DNA of 64,000 nucleotides from Capsicum annuum (lineage: Eukaryota > Streptophyta > Magnoliopsida > Solanales > Solanaceae): contig NW_025862232.1 in the NCBI RefSeq assembly GCF_002878395.1, forward strand, positions 1 to 64,000, read 5' to 3'. The notes under the pieces are model-generated. The model searched no databases, was not told the DNA's origin, and saw only the letters and a program-made list of their open reading frames with translations. Below, piece by piece: positions 60,648-64,000 of this stretch. Positions within the stretch are counted from its first letter, which is position 1, and each line of letters opens with the position of its first letter. Position numbers and translations under genes: made by a program.

Positions 60648-61468
60648 CTTAATTGATGAATAGATAAAAAATCTTGAACTTTAAGTTCCTATTTGTGCTC
60701 TTGAATATTGACTCTTAGTGTTCTTGAATTGAAAATCTTGAATCTTAGATTTTCTTGGAGAAAGAATGGTGGAATTTGAATTTCTTGGGGATTAAGTTTT
60801 TAAGTTCTAGGGTTTCTTTGAGAGAAAGTTGATGATATAATAGTATAATGTGCTTAGGATAGGTTAAATCTTGTGATTTTCACGAATTGGGGCTTGAAAA
60901 AAAGACTAGATTTCCCTTTATAAAAATTATTCGGAACTAAAAAAAATTCCGATTTGACACACCACCGCGACGCGACGCGATCGCGGTGGCTCATTCGAAA
61001 AGGGTCAATTGTTATTTTGGGCTATGGCGTGATGCGGTGAAATCGCATTGCGTCACTGAAAAAAGGACGAATGTCATTTTACACTCCACCACGATGCAGT
61101 GTCTGTCCGATCGAGAATTTTAATGTGATATAGGTTAATCACGGTAAGCTACTGAAAAGGGATGAATGGAAACTGGAACTTCACCACGACGTAGGCTAAT
61201 CACGGTGCCTTACTGGAAATCAGACAATTGGGAATTTGTCCTTCACCGCGATACGGTGCCCTACTATTTTCACTAAAATCGCCATAACTTCTCAACCGAG
61301 TATCGAATTAAGGAAAAATTGGTATCATTGGAAAGATAATTCGATTATCTACCCATTGGTGCATCTAGAGCTGGAAAATCCTATACGTATCAAGAGTTAT
61401 ACACTTTTAAAGTTAACCCTCGACACACTAGGAGCTAAAGAAGACTAAGAAAAGTGCGGGGTATTACA
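59081..61468 (-). repeat. Element E 5' LTR (2388 bp)
   Basis: Partner of 40246-42646, with the same cassette (60960-61265), conserved box (about 61275-61345) and splice donor. It ends GGGGTATTACA and is followed by the target copy AACAT. Confidence 0.92.
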
Positions 61469-61473
61469 AACAT

Positions 61474-62015
61474 TCCGCTACACACCATTACTCTTATGCA
61501 TGACATCTGCAACACTAATTTTGAAAGGGGATTGAATACACTTTGAACCTTAGGTTGAAAAGCATGATTTTATCAGGATAAAGATATACACTTGAATCAA
61601 TACTTCTTGAAGCACTAATAGACTCCTCTCAAATCCTTGTGCTATCTCATAACTTTATGGATAACTCAATTAGAGAGAACCGCTGGGGGAGCTAGACTCT
61701 TAGACTTGTATCGCCTCGATCCTTGTACTATCTCATAACTTTATGGATAACTCAATTAGAGAGAACCACTGGGGGAGCTATACTCTTAGACTTGTATCGC
61801 CTCGATAATTAGTCATGGCCCATGAAATTAGAACAAGGAATGAATTTGGATAACTTTCTTATGGAAAATGCTATAGCACGAACTAGAGTATGAAAGAATA
61901 AGAAACAACTCTTAAATTTCTGATAGCCTCCCAATTATAAGTGTGGTGCACAACGCACCCATAAGAAAGACTCTACTAGACACGACTTTGTAGACACCCT
62001 AAGACCATGAACCAT
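61474..62015 (-). other. Element A interior, 5' part (leader), non-coding
   Basis: This is the end of the A interior, with the shared leader next to the primer-binding site (minus strand TAGTAGAGTCTTTCTTATGG). No gag is seen. It contains an 86-bp tandem duplication. Confidence 0.75.
61634..61805. repeat. 86-bp tandem duplication in element A
   Basis: 61634-61719 and 61720-61805 differ at about four positions. Both begin TCCTTGT and end ATCGCCTCGA. Confidence 0.88.
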
Positions 62016-62028
62016 GCTCTGATTCCAA
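62016..62028 (-). other. Element A primer-binding site
   Basis: The minus strand reads TTGGAATCAGAGC, one change from the site of B, next to the right LTR. Confidence 0.85.
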
Positions 62029-62031
62029 GTT

Positions 62032-63434
62032 TGTCACGACCCAAGCCGAGGCCCTAGCCGCGATGAGCATCTAGAACCATGAAGACCTAAGAGCCCTTTT
62101 CTATCTAGCAATCTTGCACAACGTTCATATAATATAAAGAAATATAGAATATTAACATACGGAAACATGGTCGATCTCATAATTCAACCGAACAACAATA
62201 TTCAAAACACACAGCACCAGTCTGTAAAATCTCTACTAACTGAAAATAATATTTATCTGAAAATTGGGAAAAGGCCCCGGTCGGACCATAAATCAAAATA
62301 AAATAACAATGACTTATAAATTAGGCCTTTTGGAATAGGGGAGGCTCATCAACTGCAAATCTCTGACAAATCAATCTATGGCTTTGTGGGACCTCAGGAT
62401 TGAGCCTCATATCCTAAAATATAGGGAGTCAATACAGATGTACTGGTATGCAAAGCAATCCAAAATAATGAACTTTCATGCAACATAAGTGAGAGCAATT
62501 CATAAAATATTTCACCATGCCCATGTAGTTTAGGAAAACCTCATGTACCTTATGTTCTTTAGTTGAAGAATAGAACCCTAATCTTGACACTTTTCTTGGG
62601 AAATCTTGGATTGAAAGGCTTGAATTCTTGCCTTGAAGGAAACCTTAATTTCTCCTTGTTCTTGAGAGTAGAGAGGATTTGAGATGTTTTAAAACTAACA
62701 AAAAATAGATTATAACGTGTTTTGAATGATTGAAACCGTGTGGGAGAAGTTTGGGGTGAGGAAAGTACCAAAATACCCCTAGGGAAAGTACGTACAAGTT
62801 GTAGAAATTTTCAGTTGATGACTTGAGTTGATAACTTATCAACTAGTTGATGGCTTATCAACTTAAGTTGTCACTTTTGTAAATGGGATGGTTATAGGTG
62901 ACGACCTGGTTGATAAGTCGTCACTTAGTCGATGAATTATCACCTCAAGTCGTCACTTTGTACCTGAAGTTGATGACATTCTGGTTAAGGATGACGACTT
63001 GACTGGTAAGTCGTCACTTAGTTGATGTCTTATCACCTTAAGTCGTCACCTTAATGATAGACGGATATGCTGAGGTAAAACGAGCATAACTTTCTACTCC
63101 AATATCGGATTAAGGTGAAACTAGTTGCATTAGAAAGAGGACTCAAAAATATTTATTTTGGTATAAAGTAGTACACATAACTCATTATGTACATGGAGTA
63201 ATGGTCATTTAAATTTAACACAAGTTGAGGCGCTCACTAAAACTTAATCAATAGAAACGTTCTCAACTCGTCTTTGAGTTAGGGGATGTTTGTGACCTCA
63301 ATTCATATTCAATGGTATGCCCACACTATAGAATTGATCATCACACATATATTAACAAGGAATCATTAGGTTTGGCTCTATACGCGAAGGAACAACTATT
63401 TGAATTCTAACCCAAAAAAATGCGGGGTGTTATA
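62032..63434 (-). repeat. Element A 5' LTR (1403 bp, internally deleted)
   Basis: It matches 7028-9374 except that the segment equivalent to about 7485-8464 is missing. The outer end reads TTATA for TTACA and is followed by the target copy GAAAC (63435-63439). The word cassette is at 62815-63055 and the donor-like AAG/GTACATG at 62549/62548. Confidence 0.9.
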
Positions 63435-63439
63435 GAAAC

Positions 63440-64000
63440 CTAATATTAACAAGAATTTGTCTAAAATTTATGTGGAATATAAAACCTAGTTACTTCTCTA
63501 ACTCTTAGAAGTTAAGATCTACTCTCTTCTAACGAATTTAACTCCATCCCAGAAAAAAGTTAATTGTGGGATTAGTCATTATACACAAGTATATCTATAC
63601 ATGTATAGCATACTTATCATACATGTTCTTTAATTATAGGCGTAATACATAAACATGCCCTTTAACTTGGATTCAGTTGACATCTATGCCCTTCAACTTT
63701 TGATATGCACAAGTAGTCACTTAAATCAGTGCAAAGTTGAACAAGTAGACACACGTGTCTTATTTGACGTCCAATGTGGAAATTCACGTAAGAAGGCACA
63801 TAGGATGCTATGTCTACTTAGAGCCTAACTAATATAAATGCAAGCATAGGGCCCATTAAGGAGAAGTGCTCCCTACCATGGTTTCATCACTACAAATTCA
63901 ACCATCAAAGAAAAACAATACAAGCATCATAGATACACAGCTAGAACCATTCATTTCAATTAAAAATCTAGCTCAACAACATCAGCAATAACAACAGCAA
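63440..64000. other. Flanking DNA with part of a dispersed repeat
   Basis: No gene seen. The stretch 63638-63800 (ATAAACATGCCCTTTAACTTG and AAGTTGAACAAGTAGACACA) resembles a repeat I remember as frequent near nightshade genes, possibly a MITE. I cannot find both of its ends here. Confidence 0.4.

Larger units (their letters stand above)
40246..61468 (-). mobile_element. Element E: Ty3-gypsy chromovirus (Tekay/Del-like), gag-pol, degenerate, split by F and G
   Basis: LTRs lie at 40246-42646 and 59081-61468. The perfect target copy AACAT is at 40241-40245 and 61469-61473. Domains from right to left on the minus strand are gag (58876), zinc knuckle, protease, RT, RNase H, [G inserted], integrase, [F inserted], chromodomain. 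The joins restore reading: VEFF meets QGGDGILRYQN across G, and GKVA meets YELELPADL across F. There are many stops. LTR divergence is about 9 percent over the first 310 bases by eye. Confidence 0.92.
7028..63434 (-). mobile_element. Element A: outermost Ty3-gypsy-like, non-coding (LARD-like), hosts all nested elements
   Basis: LTRs lie at 7028-9374 and 62032-63434. They share long blocks, for example the first 16 bases TGTCACGACCCAAGCC. The 5-bp target copy GAAAC is found at 7023-7027 and 63435-63439, showing that both ends belong to one insertion. The primer-binding site beside the right LTR and the purine tract beside the left LTR fix the minus orientation. Without insertions the interior is 9375-12107, 40074-40245 and 61474-62031, about 3.5 kb, with no recognisable gag or pol. 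Element B and element E are inserted in it. The LTRs look the most diverged of the nest (about 14 percent by eye over the first 250 bases), fitting the oldest insertion. Confidence 0.9.

Noticed and set aside
7028..63434. Alternative reading: the two A LTRs belong to two separate insertions
   Set aside because: The target copy GAAAC matches on both sides, the primer site is only at the right LTR and the purine tract only at the left LTR, as expected for one element.

Overview
The window is plant nuclear DNA, almost certainly from the nightshade family (Solanaceae, probably Solanum or a relative). I infer this from the repeat families: Tekay/Del-type Ty3-gypsy elements whose LTRs carry runs of words such as ACGGACCGTCG, a TNT1/Tork-like Copia element, an Au-SINE-like repeat and a small hAT-like MITE. 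I found no host protein gene, rRNA or tRNA gene. Essentially all coding potential belongs to broken retrotransposons.

Layout. 1-5787: a degenerate Copia element on the minus strand, its 3' LTR cut by the window edge. 5788-7022: ordinary flanking DNA with a SINE-like repeat and a 121-bp MITE. 7028-63434: one nest of LTR retrotransposons, resolved here from LTR pairs and target-site duplications (TSDs). 63440-64000: flanking DNA.

The nest. The outer element A (minus, 7028-63434, TSD GAAAC) is non-coding. It holds two insertions: B (plus, 12108-40068, TSD AAACC) and E (minus, 40246-61468, TSD AACAT), 172 bp of A apart. B is a Tekay-like gag-pol element. Its gag was split by C (plus, 15188-33048, TSD GGTAA/GGTAG), a non-coding element. 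The 3' LTR of C was in turn split by D (minus, 23446-32304, TSD AAAGT), also non-coding. E is a second Tekay-like gag-pol element. Its pol was split by F (43185-46585, TSD ATGCC/GTGCC), probably a solo LTR, and by G (minus, 47626-55601, TSD GGAGA/GGAAA), which retains only a gag remnant with a zinc knuckle. Removing the insertions restores each host's reading order.

How they work together. B and E are (dead) chromoviruses with gag, protease, RT, RNase H, integrase and chromodomain. A, C, D and G lack pol but share with B and E the same primer-binding site, a leader of about 100 bp after it, an LTR box, and a splice-donor-like site inside the LTR. The shared parts look like the cis-signals that would let non-autonomous partners use Tekay proteins. 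In B, E and G a good splice acceptor lies 3-5 bases before the gag ATG. This predicts an intron that starts in the LTR and removes the primer-binding site and leader from the gag mRNA.
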